Source of the DNA: Muribaculaceae bacterium Isolate-013 (NCI) | Lineage (GTDB): Bacteria; Bacteroidota; Bacteroidia; Bacteroidales; Muribaculaceae | Assembly: GCA_004102785.1 (NCBI GenBank) | Contig: SCEJ01000028.1 | Span: forward strand, 1 to 40,827 | Reading direction: 5' to 3' | Length of the DNA: 40,827 bases | In this document: positions 8,309 through 17,719 of the stretch, piece by piece | Layout of the letters: every line of letters begins with the position of its first letter | How positions within the stretch are numbered: the first letter of the stretch is position 1 | Notes under the pieces: model-generated | Databases searched by the model: none | Told to the model about the DNA's origin: nothing | Seen by the model: only the letters and a program-made list of their open reading frames with translations | Program-made: the position numbers and the translations under genes

Positions 8309-9169
8309 ATGGACCTTGTTAACCGATTGAAATTCTTTCTGGAGAAGAACAATATCGCAATATCACAGTTCGCCGATACGTGCGGCATACCGCGCCCCAC
8401 TCTGTCACAGATACTTAACGGACGCAACAAAAAGATTTCCGACGAACTGATCTCAAAAATCCACGCGGCCTACCCTGCCTTATCCGTGTTATGGCTGATG
8501 TTTGGCGAGGGGAGTATGGATGCAGACGCGAATACGAGAATCTCAGAGCCTCAAGACACCCGCAAAACCGACCAGGAATGCGAATATAGCGTTGCATATG
8601 AGCATGATGCGAGCTTCAACGGAAGCAGCAGCGCTTACACGGATTTTTCATCAGAAAATTCCGCGGATTCCGGCATGACGGATTTTGCCGGAATCACAGA
8701 CACAGACACAGGCACCGGCGCCGGCCACACGCCGGAACACCTTTTTTCAATACGGGAAGAAAATCCGGCCGAAAGCAGCGCCTCCCCCAAAGGCACCGGG
8801 ATGGAGGACCCTTTGACATCCGACGGCTCAATTTCATTTTACCCGCGACATGAAGGCAGACCAACTCAGAAAGTCATCTCGCACTACCCCACCATGACTG
8901 AGGATCACACGCACCCAGCGGCCGACACCGCCGCCGATGCAGACAAGCCCAATACTCCCGGAGCAGTCGAAGCCAACACCGCCGCCGACAGCTTCGTGCC
9001 GTATATCCCGCCTCCACCCGAGCCTTACGGAGCCAGGAGCAATCCGAGAGACACACCCGCTCCCGCCCCTCTCGAAACCGTAGCTGTGCCGGCCGACCCG
9101 GCGAAAAGAATCACCAGTATCGTAGTGTTTTATTCCGACAACTCATTCCAGTCCTTCACACCATCCTGA
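8309..9169 (+). CDS. XRE-type helix-turn-helix protein with long disordered tail
   Basis: 286 residues. The first 70 form a Cro/C1-type HTH (LVNRLKFFLEKNNIAISQFA, then GIPRPTLSQILNGR), followed by YPALSVLWLMFGEG, an arrangement common in Bacteroidales XRE proteins. About 190 residues of Ser/Thr/Pro/Asp-rich, probably disordered sequence follow, and the protein ends in ITSIVVFYSDNSFQSF, a hydrophobic end motif I associate with this Bacteroidales family. ATG at 8309 is chosen because the promoter lies just upstream; the longer frame from 8135 would place the promoter inside the gene. Targets are unknown. The upstream repeats suggest self-regulation. Confidence 0.82.
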   Translation: MDLVNRLKFFLEKNNIAISQFADTCGIPRPTLSQILNGRNKKISDELISKIHAAYPALSVLWLMFGEGSMDADANTRISEPQDTRKTDQECEYSVAYEHDASFNGSSSAYTDFSSENSADSGMTDFAGITDTDTGTGAGHTPEHLFSIREENPAESSASPKGTGMEDPLTSDGSISFYPRHEGRPTQKVISHYPTMTEDHTHPAADTAADADKPNTPGAVEANTAADSFVPYIPPPPEPYGARSNPRDTPAPAPLETVAVPADPAKRITSIVVFYSDNSFQSFTPS

Positions 9170-9184
9170 CCAGCCGCCAGACAC

Positions 9185-9234
9185 AAAACCGGCCGCCACG
9201 GACTCATTTCTGAATTCCGTGGCGGCCGGTTTTT
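9185..9234. terminator. Two-way intrinsic terminator
   Basis: Arms 9185-9202 and 9216-9233 are perfectly complementary over 18 bp, including flanking AAAA/TTTT, with a 13-nt loop. T-runs occur in both directions. It separates the convergent XRE and LEA-like genes. Confidence 0.9.
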
Positions 9235-9269
9235 CCAGGCGCCATTTCCACCTCCAGGCGAGGGAGGCG

Positions 9270-9710
9270 TCAATGCCGCAGTTTGTCGGCAAGACCGGCG
9301 GCTTTCTCGGCTCCCGTCTCAAGGGCATCGGCGGTGAAATCCTTTACCTTGTCAAGAATCGAAGCACCCTTCTCGGCAGCTTTATCCTTGAGATCTCCCG
9401 CCTTATCCTTAAGGTCGGCAGCTTTTTCGGCGACCTTATCCTTGAAATCACCTGCCTTATCCCTGAGGTCGGCGGCTTTTTCGGCAGCAAGTTCTTTGGC
9501 ATCGGCAAGTTTATCCTTGGCCGCATCAACCATTTCGGCTGATTTTGCCTTTGCATCAGCCACACATCCGGCCGACTTGGCTTTAGCCGCGGCCAGTTCT
9601 TCTTTGGCCGCCACCTTGGCGGCATCGGCACTGAGCGCGGCAGCCTGCCGCGATACCTCCGCAGCGGCTTTCGCCTGCTGCTGTCTTTCAGTCAGATTAT
9701 CCATAGTCAT
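9270..9710 (-). CDS. LEA-like Lys/Ala/Asp amphipathic repeat protein
   Basis: 146 residues built almost entirely from Ala, Lys, Asp and Glu in an 11-residue-like rhythm (units such as AAEKAADLKDKAGDLKDK repeated from about residue 70 to 120). This resembles late-embryogenesis-abundant and apolipoprotein-type helices, which protect proteins or membranes under stress. No signal peptide or membrane helix; one Cys. ATG at 9710, with a second at 9704. It is divergent from clpC, consistent with a stress context. The function is inferred only from composition. Confidence 0.75.
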   Translation of the reverse strand: MTMDNLTERQQQAKAAAEVSRQAAALSADAAKVAAKEELAAAKAKSAGCVADAKAKSAEMVDAAKDKLADAKELAAEKAADLRDKAGDFKDKVAEKAADLKDKAGDLKDKAAEKGASILDKVKDFTADALETGAEKAAGLADKLRH

Positions 9711-10051
9711 ATTATTTTAGCGTCAGTTGCATTCACCGGTATAACACCAGGGTGCGGTCGCCGGTTTACACATGTGCCGATACCGCCTCTCTTTTTAGAG
9801 CATTTTCAGACAAACACACCGGCATTAACATTTTTTATGACTTTTGATTTCTATATGGCACACCTTTTGCCTTTATAATCCGTTATAAAATCAAGGCGTC
9901 ACTCACCCGATGCCAAACGCACAGTGACTGACACGCCACCCGATTCCAGCGCCTGAATATTCTGCAGCCGTCAGGCATTGTAAACCTGCCGCAGCTCTCT
10001 CCAATATATTACAGGCATAGCTGTCACCGATAAAAGGAAATGTAATCAGAG
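9711..10051. other. Intergenic region between divergent stress genes
   Basis: 341 nt holding the regulatory regions of the LEA-like gene (leftward) and clpC (rightward). I find no TAnnTTTG box with a proper -33 element on either strand, so an alternative sigma factor or non-consensus promoters are likely. A purine-rich AAAGGAA at 10036-10042 lies 9 nt before the clpC ATG and could serve as a ribosome site. Confidence 0.45.
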
Positions 10052-12658
10052 ATGGACATCAATTTTTCACCCGAACTGAAAGCCGTGCTTGACCTGAGCC
10101 GCCAGGAGGCCATCAGGCACAACAACTCCATAATCACCCCCGAGCATCTGATGCTGGCCCTGCTGGCCGACACCGGCTCGCGCGTGTTCACCCTTCTGGA
10201 GAAGGCCTCGCGCAACGTGTCGGTCTACCAGCTCCGCCAGGAACTGGACAGTGTACTCTACAACGCCGAAGCCCCGATGGAGACCGAGGTCGTGGTCAGC
10301 GACCTCGCCAACCGGCTTGTGAAGCTCTCGGTGCTTGAGGCCAGAATGCTTCGCAGCTCGGTGGTCGACACCGAGCACCTTCTGCTGGCCATACTCCACA
10401 ATCCGGAAATCCAGCGGATGAACTTCATCGTGCCGTTCCGCCAGGCAGGCATCGACTACACCTCGCTGCTGGGAGTTCTGCCAAACAACGTGCAGGGCAA
10501 CACGCCGCGCGACGGCTCCCCCTATGCCGATGATGACGACGATGATGACGACGAGGCCCCTGCCGCCGGTGAGGCCGCCCGCCCCGAACCGCGGCGTGAA
10601 GCCACAAGGCAGCGCGGAGCCGACACCCCCACCCTCGACAAGTTCGGCAACGACATGACACGTGCCGCCGAAGACGGCCGCCTCGACCCGGTCGTGGGGC
10701 GCGAGAATGAAATCGAACGCCTGGCCCAGATTCTATCCCGCCGCAAGAAGAACAATCCGGTGCTTATCGGAGAGCCTGGAGTCGGAAAATCAGCCATCGT
10801 CGAAGGGCTGGTCCTGCGCATCGTGCAGCGCAAAGTGCCGCGCATTCTTTTCAACAAGCGGGTTGTGTCGCTCGACATGGCCTCTGTTGTGGCCGGCACG
10901 AAATACCGCGGACAGTTCGAGGAGCGGATAAAGGCCATTCTCAACGAGCTGGCGAAAAGCCCCGACGTGATACTGTTCATCGACGAGCTGCACACCATCG
11001 TCGGAGCCGGCAACGCCGCCGGCACGATGGACGCCGCCAACCTCCTCAAGCCGGCGCTCGCCCGCGGCGAGATACAGTGCATCGGCGCCACCACTCTTGA
11101 CGAATACCGCAAGAACATCGAGAAGGACGGCGCGCTCGAGCGCCGCTTCCAGAAAGTGATGGTAGAGCCCACCACCCCGGAAGAAACCCTTCAGATTCTC
11201 GAAAACATCAAAGACAAGTACCAGGACCACCATAACGTAACCTATACCGACTCGGCGCTGAAAGCATGCGTAGACCTTACCGAGCGCTACATCACCGACC
11301 GCAATTTCCCCGACAAGGCAATCGACGCCCTTGACGAGGCCGGTTCGCGGGCACACATAACCGAAATAACCGTGCCCCGCGAAATCGAGCGCCTGGAGGA
11401 GGAGATAGCCCAGGCCGGAAGAGAGAAACTCGCCGCCGCCCAGAGCCAGGACTTCGAGAAGGCGGCCTCCTTCCGCGACAGGGAACAGCAGCTCAAGAGC
11501 CGACTGCAGGAGGCCAACGACGCCTGGGAGCAGCAGTTGCGCGCCGACCGGGCGATGGTCGACGCCGACAAGGTGGCCGAGGTGGTGGCGATGATGACCG
11601 GCGTGCCCGTGCAGCGCATCGCCCAGGCCGAGGGCTCCCGCCTCAAAGAGATGGCTCCGGCTCTTGCTCGCCAGATCATCGGGCAGGACGCCGCGATTGA
11701 AAAAATCGTAAAGGCCATACGTCGCAACCGTGTCGGCCTCAAGGACCCCGGCAAGCCGATAGGCACCTTCATGTTCCTCGGCCCCACCGGCGTGGGCAAG
11801 ACCCATCTCGCAAAAAAACTCTCAGAATACCTTTTTGACTCGCCCGACGCCCTGATACGCATCGACATGAGCGAATATATGGAAAAATTCACCGTCAGCC
11901 GGCTCGTAGGCGCGCCTCCGGGATATGTAGGCTACGAGGAGGGTGGCCAGCTCACCGAGAAAGTGCGCCGCCGCCCCTACTCCGTGGTGCTTCTCGACGA
12001 AATCGAGAAAGCCCACCCTGATGTGTTCAACCTCCTGCTCCAGGTGCTTGACGAAGGACGGCTTACCGATTCGCTGGGACGCCGCGTGGATTTCAAGAAC
12101 ACCCTCATCATCCTCACCTCCAACATCGGCACCCGCCAGCTAAAAGATTTCGGCTCGGGAGTAGGCTTCAACACACGCCCGGCCGACAAGGAGAAGGAAT
12201 ATGCCGACTCGGTGATACAGAAAGCGCTCAGCCGGGCGTTCGCCCCGGAGTTCCTCAACCGTGTCGACGACATCGTGATGTTCGACCAGCTCGACCGCGA
12301 TGCCATCTTCCGCATCATCGACATCGAGCTCGCCGGATTCCGCAGCCGCATGGCAGCCCAGGGCTACACACTGGACATATCGCCCGAGGCCAAGGAATAT
12401 ATCGCCGCCAAAGGCTACGACAAGCAGTATGGAGCGCGTCCGCTCAAACGCGCCATACAGAAATACCTCGAGGATCCGCTGGCCGAACTCATCCTCAACT
12501 CCGAGCTCGCTCCCGGCGACAGCATTTCGGTCAGCTTTGACCCCTCTGCGGAAAAAATCACCACCGATGTGGTGCGCGGCCTGCCCTCGCCCAGCTCACA
12601 GGCCTTGCTTGGTTCTCCCGGGCCCGGCGGTGACGGCGGAGCCGGCGCTGCCGACTGA
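10052..12658 (+). CDS. clpC: ClpC-type AAA+ unfoldase
   Basis: Hexameric ATP-dependent unfoldase that feeds substrates to ClpP. The 868 residues show a double Clp N-domain (residues 1-150), the first AAA+ module with Walker [10 protein letters not shown] and Walker [10 protein letters not shown], a UVR-type middle segment ([21 protein letters not shown] region) that marks ClpC rather than ClpA or ClpB, and the second AAA+ module with [14 protein letters not shown] and [16 protein letters not shown], plus the C-terminal D2-small domain. Odd feature: an eight-Asp run (about residues 158-165) followed by an Ala/Pro/Arg linker joins the N-domain to AAA-1. The C-terminal tail is Gly/Pro-rich. Terminator at 12726. 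Confidence 0.95.
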   Translation: MDINFSPELKAVLDLSRQEAIRHNNSIITPEHLMLALLADTGSRVFTLLEKASRNVSVYQLRQELDSVLYNAEAPMETEVVVSDLANRLVKLSVLEARMLRSSVVDTEHLLLAILHNPEIQRMNFIVPFRQAGIDYTSLLGVLPNNVQGNTPRDGSPYADDDDDDDDEAPAAGEAARPEPRREATRQRGADTPTLDKFGNDMTRAAEDGRLDPVVGRENEIERLAQILSRRKKNNPVLIGEPGVGKSAIVEGLVLRIVQRKVPRILFNKRVVSLDMASVVAGTKYRGQFEERIKAILNELAKSPDVILFIDELHTIVGAGNAAGTMDAANLLKPALARGEIQCIGATTLDEYRKNIEKDGALERRFQKVMVEPTTPEETLQILENIKDKYQDHHNVTYTDSALKACVDLTERYITDRNFPDKAIDALDEAGSRAHITEITVPREIERLEEEIAQAGREKLAAAQSQDFEKAASFRDREQQLKSRLQEANDAWEQQLRADRAMVDADKVAEVVAMMTGVPVQRIAQAEGSRLKEMAPALARQIIGQDAAIEKIVKAIRRNRVGLKDPGKPIGTFMFLGPTGVGKTHLAKKLSEYLFDSPDALIRIDMSEYMEKFTVSRLVGAPPGYVGYEEGGQLTEKVRRRPYSVVLLDEIEKAHPDVFNLLLQVLDEGRLTDSLGRRVDFKNTLIILTSNIGTRQLKDFGSGVGFNTRPADKEKEYADSVIQKALSRAFAPEFLNRVDDIVMFDQLDRDAIFRIIDIELAGFRSRMAAQGYTLDISPEAKEYIAAKGYDKQYGARPLKRAIQKYLEDPLAELILNSELAPGDSISVSFDPSAEKITTDVVRGLPSPSSQALLGSPGPGGDGGAGAAD

Positions 12659-12725
12659 CACCGCCATCCCCCCTGACTGCAATTTTGTCAGTCATCCCTG
12701 CCACGGTTTCATTATTTTTAACTAT

Positions 12726-12758
12726 AAATGCCACCCCTGCCGGGCTGGCATTTTTTTT
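12726..12758 (+). terminator. Intrinsic terminator of clpC
   Basis: AAATGCCA (12726-12733) pairs with TGGCATTT (12746-12753) and is followed by a run of eight T. It separates clpC from htpG. Confidence 0.88.
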
Positions 12759-12837
12759 GCCGTTTGTTATATATCAGGTGCGGGAGTCCACTCCCGGCAT
12801 CAATGAAACTGAACAATAAACCCAGCATACAGACAAC

Positions 12838-14865
12838 ATGAAAGGAACAATCGGAGTTACCACCGAGAATATCTTTCCGGTGATAAAGAAATTTCTTTAC
12901 AGCGACCACGAAATCTTTCTGCGCGAGCTGGTGTCGAATGCCGTCGACGCCACACAGAAGCTGCGCACCCTCTCCTCGTTCGGAGAATACAACGGCGAGC
13001 TTTCCGACATGAACGTGACGGTCAGCATCGACTCCGGCGAGGGCACGCTCACCGTCTCCGACCATGGCATCGGCATGACAGCCGACGACATCGAGAAATA
13101 CATCAACCAGATAGCTTTCTCCGGCGCAGAGGAATTCCTTGAGAAATACAAGGACAGCGCCAACGCCATCATCGGTCATTTCGGCCTCGGATTCTATTCG
13201 GCTTTCATGGTGGCCCGTAAAGTCGAGATCCGCTCGCTCTCCTATAAAGAGGGCGCCCAGGCAGTGAAATGGAGCTGCGACGGCTCCCCCGAATTTACGA
13301 TGGAACCGACTGAGAAGTCAACACGCGGCACCGATATAGTGCTCTATATCGACGACGACAACCGTCAGTTCCTCGAAGCCTCACGCATCGAAGGACTGCT
13401 GCGCAAATACTGCCGCTTTCTTCCCGTGCCGGTGATCTTCGGCAAGGAGCAGGAGTGGAAGGACGGCAAGATGACCGACACCGACCGCGACCGCATCATA
13501 AACATCACCGAGCCGGCATGGACTAAAAAACCGGCCGACCTCACCGACAAGGACTACCTCGCATTCTACCGCGAGCTCTATCCGGGGCAGGACGACCCTC
13601 TGTTCTGGATTCATCTCAATGTCGACTATCCTTTCACCCTTACCGGAATCCTTTTCTTCCCGAAGATCCACAACAATCTCGAGGTCACCCGCAACCGCAT
13701 ACAGCTTTACTGCAACCAGGTCTACGTCACCGACTCGGTGGAAGGTGTGGTGCCGGAGTTCATGATGCTCCTCCAGGGTGTGATTGACTCTCCCGACATC
13801 CCGCTGAACGTAAGCCGTTCGTATCTCCAGAGCGACACTGCCGTAAAGAAAATCTCCTCATACATCACAAAGAAAGTGGCATCGCGCCTGGATGAGATCT
13901 TCCGCAACGACCGCCCTGGATTCGAGCAGAAGTGGGACGACATCAAGATATTCATCGAATACGGCATGCTCACCGACGAGAAGTTCTGCGAGGCCGCGAT
14001 GAAATTCTGCCTCCTGCGCGACACCGACGGCAAATACTTCACCCTTGAGGAATACCGCACGCTCATCGAGCCGTCGCAGACCGACCGCGAGGGGAACGTA
14101 GTCTACCTTTACGCCACCGACCCGACCGCGCAATACAACTACATACGCTCGGCCAACGATGCCGGTTACTCCGTGATTGTGATGGACGGCCAGCTCGACC
14201 CGCACTTCGTAGGTCTGCTCGAGCAGAAAATCGAAAAGAGCAGGTTTGTGCGTGTCGATTCCGACGTGGTCACCAATCTTATTCCCAAAGCCGACAAAGC
14301 CGCTGTCGACCTCTCCGACACGCGCCGCAACATCCTCACCACCATGTTCGACTCTCAGTTGCCTGAAGTCGACAACGCGCGTTTCCTCGTCACCTTCGAG
14401 GCCATGGGGGCCACAGCCGCTCCGGTGGTGATTACCCAGAACGAATATATGCGCCGCATGAAAGAGATGGCAGCCATTCAGCCAGGCATGAACTTCTACG
14501 GACAGATGCCCGACAGCTACTCGCTGGCTGTCAACACCGATCACCCGCTCATCAGGAAAATCTCCGAAGAGGCGGGCGCCAGCCTCGATGCGCGGATAGA
14601 GCCCCTGGAAAAACAGATTAACGACGACAACGCGCGGATTACAGCCCTGCGCGGCGACAATGCCACTGACAAGGAGAAAGCCGAAGCCGACGAACTCGTA
14701 AAGGCCGTTGACAACACCCGTTCGGAGCAGACCACCATCATCGCCGGATACGCCTCGGAATGCCCCGTGGTGCGTCAGCTTATCGATCTGGCACTCCTTG
14801 GCAACGGACTACTCCGCGGTGCCGAGCTGTCGCGGTTCATCTCCCGTTCGGTCGAACTGCTCTGA
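12838..14865 (+). CDS. htpG: Molecular chaperone HtpG (Hsp90)
   Basis: Cytoplasmic Hsp90 homodimer of 675 residues, somewhat longer than the E. coli protein. ATP-binding motifs of the GHKL fold are clear: FLRELVSNAVDAT (Asn for Mg), VSDHGIGMT, and GHFGLGFYSAFMVA as the lid/G3 region. The middle domain has the conserved SRSYLQSD with its catalytic-region Arg, and the C-terminal dimerisation domain ends near SRFISRSVELL. ATG at 12838 is within the conserved GTIGVTTENIFPVIKKFLYS start. Neighbour clpC suggests a stress region, but the terminator between them argues for separate transcripts. Confidence 0.96.
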   Translation: MKGTIGVTTENIFPVIKKFLYSDHEIFLRELVSNAVDATQKLRTLSSFGEYNGELSDMNVTVSIDSGEGTLTVSDHGIGMTADDIEKYINQIAFSGAEEFLEKYKDSANAIIGHFGLGFYSAFMVARKVEIRSLSYKEGAQAVKWSCDGSPEFTMEPTEKSTRGTDIVLYIDDDNRQFLEASRIEGLLRKYCRFLPVPVIFGKEQEWKDGKMTDTDRDRIINITEPAWTKKPADLTDKDYLAFYRELYPGQDDPLFWIHLNVDYPFTLTGILFFPKIHNNLEVTRNRIQLYCNQVYVTDSVEGVVPEFMMLLQGVIDSPDIPLNVSRSYLQSDTAVKKISSYITKKVASRLDEIFRNDRPGFEQKWDDIKIFIEYGMLTDEKFCEAAMKFCLLRDTDGKYFTLEEYRTLIEPSQTDREGNVVYLYATDPTAQYNYIRSANDAGYSVIVMDGQLDPHFVGLLEQKIEKSRFVRVDSDVVTNLIPKADKAAVDLSDTRRNILTTMFDSQLPEVDNARFLVTFEAMGATAAPVVITQNEYMRRMKEMAAIQPGMNFYGQMPDSYSLAVNTDHPLIRKISEEAGASLDARIEPLEKQINDDNARITALRGDNATDKEKAEADELVKAVDNTRSEQTTIIAGYASECPVVRQLIDLALLGNGLLRGAELSRFISRSVELL

Positions 14866-14918
14866 CAGAGTTTCCCGTCATACAGCCTGCACAGGCATAA
14901 ATGCCTTGGATAACGAAG

Positions 14919-14960
14919 GCGGTGCATCATCACGCTCCACGAGCCGTGGCGATGCACCGC
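14919..14960 (+). terminator. Branched hairpin after htpG
   Basis: GCGGTGCATC (14919-14928) pairs perfectly with GATGCACCGC (14951-14960), and inside it CCACG (14937-14941) pairs with CGTGG (14945-14949). The T-run is weak (CTTTCAT). Two smaller palindromes, GCCTGCACAGGC and AGGCATAAATGCCT, precede it. Probable htpG terminator. Confidence 0.6.
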
Positions 14961-15066
14961 TTTCATAATATAGCCCGTACAGTCCGCCATATTTCATCGA
15001 CAAACGCCATGGCACCGGCCACAAATGGAGTTTTGAAAGATTTTTTTAAAAATTTTAAACATTTTG

Positions 15067-15097
15067 TTTGTTACTTCAAAAATAAAACGTAACTTTG
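15067..15097 (+). promoter_or_regulatory. Textbook Bacteroidetes promoter
   Basis: TTTG (15067-15070), a 19-nt spacer, TAACTTTG (15090-15097). Predicted start near 15103. No ORF of useful size follows before the terminator at 15236. Confidence 0.82.
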
Positions 15098-15102
15098 CCA
15101 AC

Positions 15103-15273
15103 ACAGACAATAAATATAGCTTCAACCGACAATAATTCAATGTTCCATTGATTGCAATTAGTATCTTTTCAGGCATTCAATCTGACGAATATCAAGTGCT
15201 TTGGAACAATTCTCTTCATCTGATTTAATATTCCCGCCGGGAATGCCAGTGATTGGTATTCCCGGCTTTTTTT
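15103..15273 (+). ncRNA. Candidate small RNA of about 170 nt
   Basis: This stretch is bounded by a consensus promoter (15067-15097) and a strong intrinsic terminator (15236-15273), with no reading frame between them longer than a few codons. Internal pairing is visible: TGTTCCA (about 15140-15146) with TGGAACA (about 15201-15207), and inside that a TCAG...CTGA hairpin. Length and a long closing stem could fit a 6S-like RNA, but I cannot confirm a family. Start estimated from the -7 box; end from the T-run. Confidence 0.6.
15236..15273 (+). terminator. Intrinsic terminator of the candidate small RNA
   Basis: GCCGGGAAT (15236-15244) pairs with ATTCCCGGC (15258-15266). An inner CCA/TGG extends the stem and seven T follow. 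Confidence 0.9.
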
Positions 15274-15610
15274 ACATTAATAATTCAAACTTCTGTATTT
15301 ACTGACGGTACCATCGCCATGTTTTATGTTATTAAACACAAATTCCTTTTTTCTGTTATGCAACATATCTGATTTTTTTAAACACTATTGCACATTTGCA
15401 CACATTTTGTGCAACCCATTACCACCAATCAATAAACAAAAACAACCAAACTCAGGCATTAAACAAAAAACCACAACCGATAATCGGCACCGTTATTTTC
15501 AATTAAAATTATTTCACACCAAATCAAGCGCTTTTTTCACCATTTTTTATTGCACACATTTTGAAAATATTCCAATAAAAATTCCGATATTTGCACATCA
15601 CTTATAAATT
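15274..15610. other. AT-rich leader region before ptb
   Basis: About 340 nt, very AT-rich, with no believable gene. A 93-codon ORF at 15326-15607 is low-complexity Phe/Asn/Thr sequence and is rejected. Just before ptb, TTTG (about 15561) and GATATTTG (about 15588-15595) resemble a promoter with an imperfect -7 box. Confidence 0.45.
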
Positions 15611-16525
15611 ATGCCGACTATGCAAGCATTAAAAAACTTCTCCGAACTTACCGAGCATCTCAAAAACAACGGTGTGCGCAAACGTGTGGCCGTGGTGTGT
15701 GCAGACGATCCTGAAACGGAATATGCCGTATGCCGTGCGTTGCGCGAAGGTTTTGCCGACTTCATTATGGTGGGCGACAGAACCCGGCTTGAAGCCTACC
15801 CCGATCTGGCTGAATTCACCGGCCGGATAGAGATTATCGACATAAAGGATCCGGACGAAGCTGCCCGTCACGCCGTAGCCCTGGCGCGCGAGGGCAAGGC
15901 TGATGTAATCATGAAAGGCATAATCAACACCGATAACCTTCTGCGTGCCATCCTCAACAAGGAGACCGGCATATTGCCCAAGGGCTCAGTGCTGACCCAT
16001 ATCACAGCCGGCGAGATTCCCGGCTACCACAAGCTGCTATTCTTCTCCGATGTGGCTGTGATTCCCTATCCCACCTTAGAGCAGCGTAAGAGCATAATCG
16101 AATACGGTATATCGACTCTGCGCCGTTTCGGCATATCACAGCCGAAAGTCGCCCTGATACACTTCACTGAAAAAGTAAATCCGAAATTCCCAAACTCGGT
16201 CGACTATCAGGAACTTGTCTGTCTCAGCAAAGAAGGGGCTTTCGGTGAGGCGATTCTTGCGGGTCCGATGGATGTCAAGACCGCCTGCGATCTCCATTCG
16301 GCGAAAGTAAAACATATCGAATCGCCCGTATGCGGCGATGCCGACCTGCTGATATTCCCCAACATTGAGTCAGGCAACACTTTCTACAAAACGGTCACCC
16401 TCTTCGCCAAAGCCGAAGTGGCAGGAATGCTCCAGGGGCCGAAAGTACCCGTAGTCCTGCCGTCGCGCAGCGACTCCGGCATGTCGAAGTACAACTCCCT
16501 GGCAATGGCGATTCTCACCGCCTGA
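15611..16525 (+). CDS. ptb: Phosphate butyryltransferase
   Basis: Converts butyryl-CoA and phosphate to butyryl-phosphate and CoA (reversible, cytoplasmic). The 304 residues fit the PTA/PTB family: KRVAVVCADDPETEYAV near the N-terminus, ADVIMKGIINTDNLLRAIL, LTHITAGEIPGYHKLLFFSDVAV, and the C-terminal GNTFYKTVTLFAKAEVAGM with PVVLPSRSDS. It is followed after 72 nt by butyrate kinase, which makes Ptb rather than phosphate acetyltransferase the likely identity. Related chains such as isobutyrate or 2-methylbutyrate are possible substrates. ATG at 15611; a second ATG three codons later is an alternative. Confidence 0.9.
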   Translation: MPTMQALKNFSELTEHLKNNGVRKRVAVVCADDPETEYAVCRALREGFADFIMVGDRTRLEAYPDLAEFTGRIEIIDIKDPDEAARHAVALAREGKADVIMKGIINTDNLLRAILNKETGILPKGSVLTHITAGEIPGYHKLLFFSDVAVIPYPTLEQRKSIIEYGISTLRRFGISQPKVALIHFTEKVNPKFPNSVDYQELVCLSKEGAFGEAILAGPMDVKTACDLHSAKVKHIESPVCGDADLLIFPNIESGNTFYKTVTLFAKAEVAGMLQGPKVPVVLPSRSDSGMSKYNSLAMAILTA

Positions 16526-16597
16526 CACCACCTGAGGCCCAGGCCATGCCTGCCGGCAACCTCCTCTCCGTTTCCACCATTTCACCAAGGCTACAAA

Positions 16598-17719
16598 ATG
16601 AAGAAAATACTTGCAATAAATCCAGGTTCGACTTCAACGAAAATAGCAGTCTTTGAAGACTCTAAAGCCGTGATGAGCCATACTATCCGCCATTCGGTGG
16701 AGGAGCTCAGCCCTTTTCCGAAAGCGATTGACCAAATGGATTACCGGCGCCAGCTTGTGCTTGACACCCTGGCCAAGGAGAACATACCCTTTGAATTCGA
16801 TGCGATAATCGGGCGCGGAGGGCTGCTTCGCCCCATTCCGGGCGGCGTCTATGAGGTAAACGAGCAGATGGTCTACGACCTGCTCCACGCCAGGCGCGAC
16901 CATGCCTGCAATCTCGGCGGTCTGCTGGCCTACAACCTGGCTCGCGAAATCTCCGGATGCCAGGCTTTCATGGCCGACCCCGGGGTTGTCGACGAGATGA
17001 TTGACATAGCCCGCGTCACAGGCTCCCCCATCATGCCACGCATCACAACCTGGCATGCCCTCAACCAGCGTGCGATCGGCCGCCGCTATGCCAGGGACCT
17101 ATCCGTGTCCACCGGCAAGAAAACACGCTATGAGGAGCTCAACCTCATCATCTGCCATCTTGGCGGCGGTATCTCGGTGGGCGCCCACTCCGGGGGAAAA
17201 TGCATCGATGTAAACAATGCCCTCGACGGCGAAGGGCCGTTTTCGCCCGAGCGAGCCGGCACACTCCCGTCAGGCGCCCTTATCGACCTCTGCTATTCCG
17301 GGCGCTACACCCAGCACGAGCTCAAAAAGCGCATCAGCGGAAAGGCCGGGCTGGCAGCCCACCTCGGCACAGTATCAGTGCCTGAGATTGAGCAGCGGAT
17401 AAAGGACGGCGACGAAAATGCCCGGCTCGTGCTCGATGCCATGGCCTATCAGATATCCAAAGCCGTGGGAGCGCTGACCCCGGCGCTGTTCGGCAAAGTC
17501 GACGCCATACTGATTACAGGCGGCATCGCCTATTCCGAATATGTGACCTCCCGGATCATAGCCCGTGTACGCCACATAGCCCCTGTGGCTATCTATCCCG
17601 GCGAGGACGAGCTGGAGGCACTGGCGCTCAATGCCCTCGGCGCCCTCAGCGGCGAGCTGCCGGTCAACGAATACACTTCACTTGAAACAGCCTCCTGGGC
17701 TGCCTTTGCCGACGCATGA
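16598..17719 (+). CDS. buk: Butyrate kinase
   Basis: Acetokinase-family (ASKHA) enzyme transferring phosphate from butyryl-phosphate to ADP, giving butyrate and ATP. In 373 residues it shows the phosphate-1 motif LAINPGSTSTKIAVF, RGGLLRPIPGGVYEVN, the HALNQRAIGRRYA segment, phosphate-2 ICHLGGGISVGAH, and adenosine motif ILITGGIAYSEYV. It is slightly longer than common Buk proteins because of the C-terminal tail after ALSGELPVNEY. Its last four bases (ATGA) overlap the NUDIX start, a sign of translational coupling. Confidence 0.94.
   Translation: MKKILAINPGSTSTKIAVFEDSKAVMSHTIRHSVEELSPFPKAIDQMDYRRQLVLDTLAKENIPFEFDAIIGRGGLLRPIPGGVYEVNEQMVYDLLHARRDHACNLGGLLAYNLAREISGCQAFMADPGVVDEMIDIARVTGSPIMPRITTWHALNQRAIGRRYARDLSVSTGKKTRYEELNLIICHLGGGISVGAHSGGKCIDVNNALDGEGPFSPERAGTLPSGALIDLCYSGRYTQHELKKRISGKAGLAAHLGTVSVPEIEQRIKDGDENARLVLDAMAYQISKAVGALTPALFGKVDAILITGGIAYSEYVTSRIIARVRHIAPVAIYPGEDELEALALNALGALSGELPVNEYTSLETASWAAFADA

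Noticed and set aside
9219-9542. 107-residue ORF opposite the LEA-like gene
   Set aside because: Its repeat pattern is only the mirror of the Lys/Ala repeats on the other strand.
15326-15607. 93-residue ORF before ptb
   Set aside because: Low-complexity Phe/Asn/Thr/Lys sequence in AT-rich DNA; it overlaps the probable ptb promoter.
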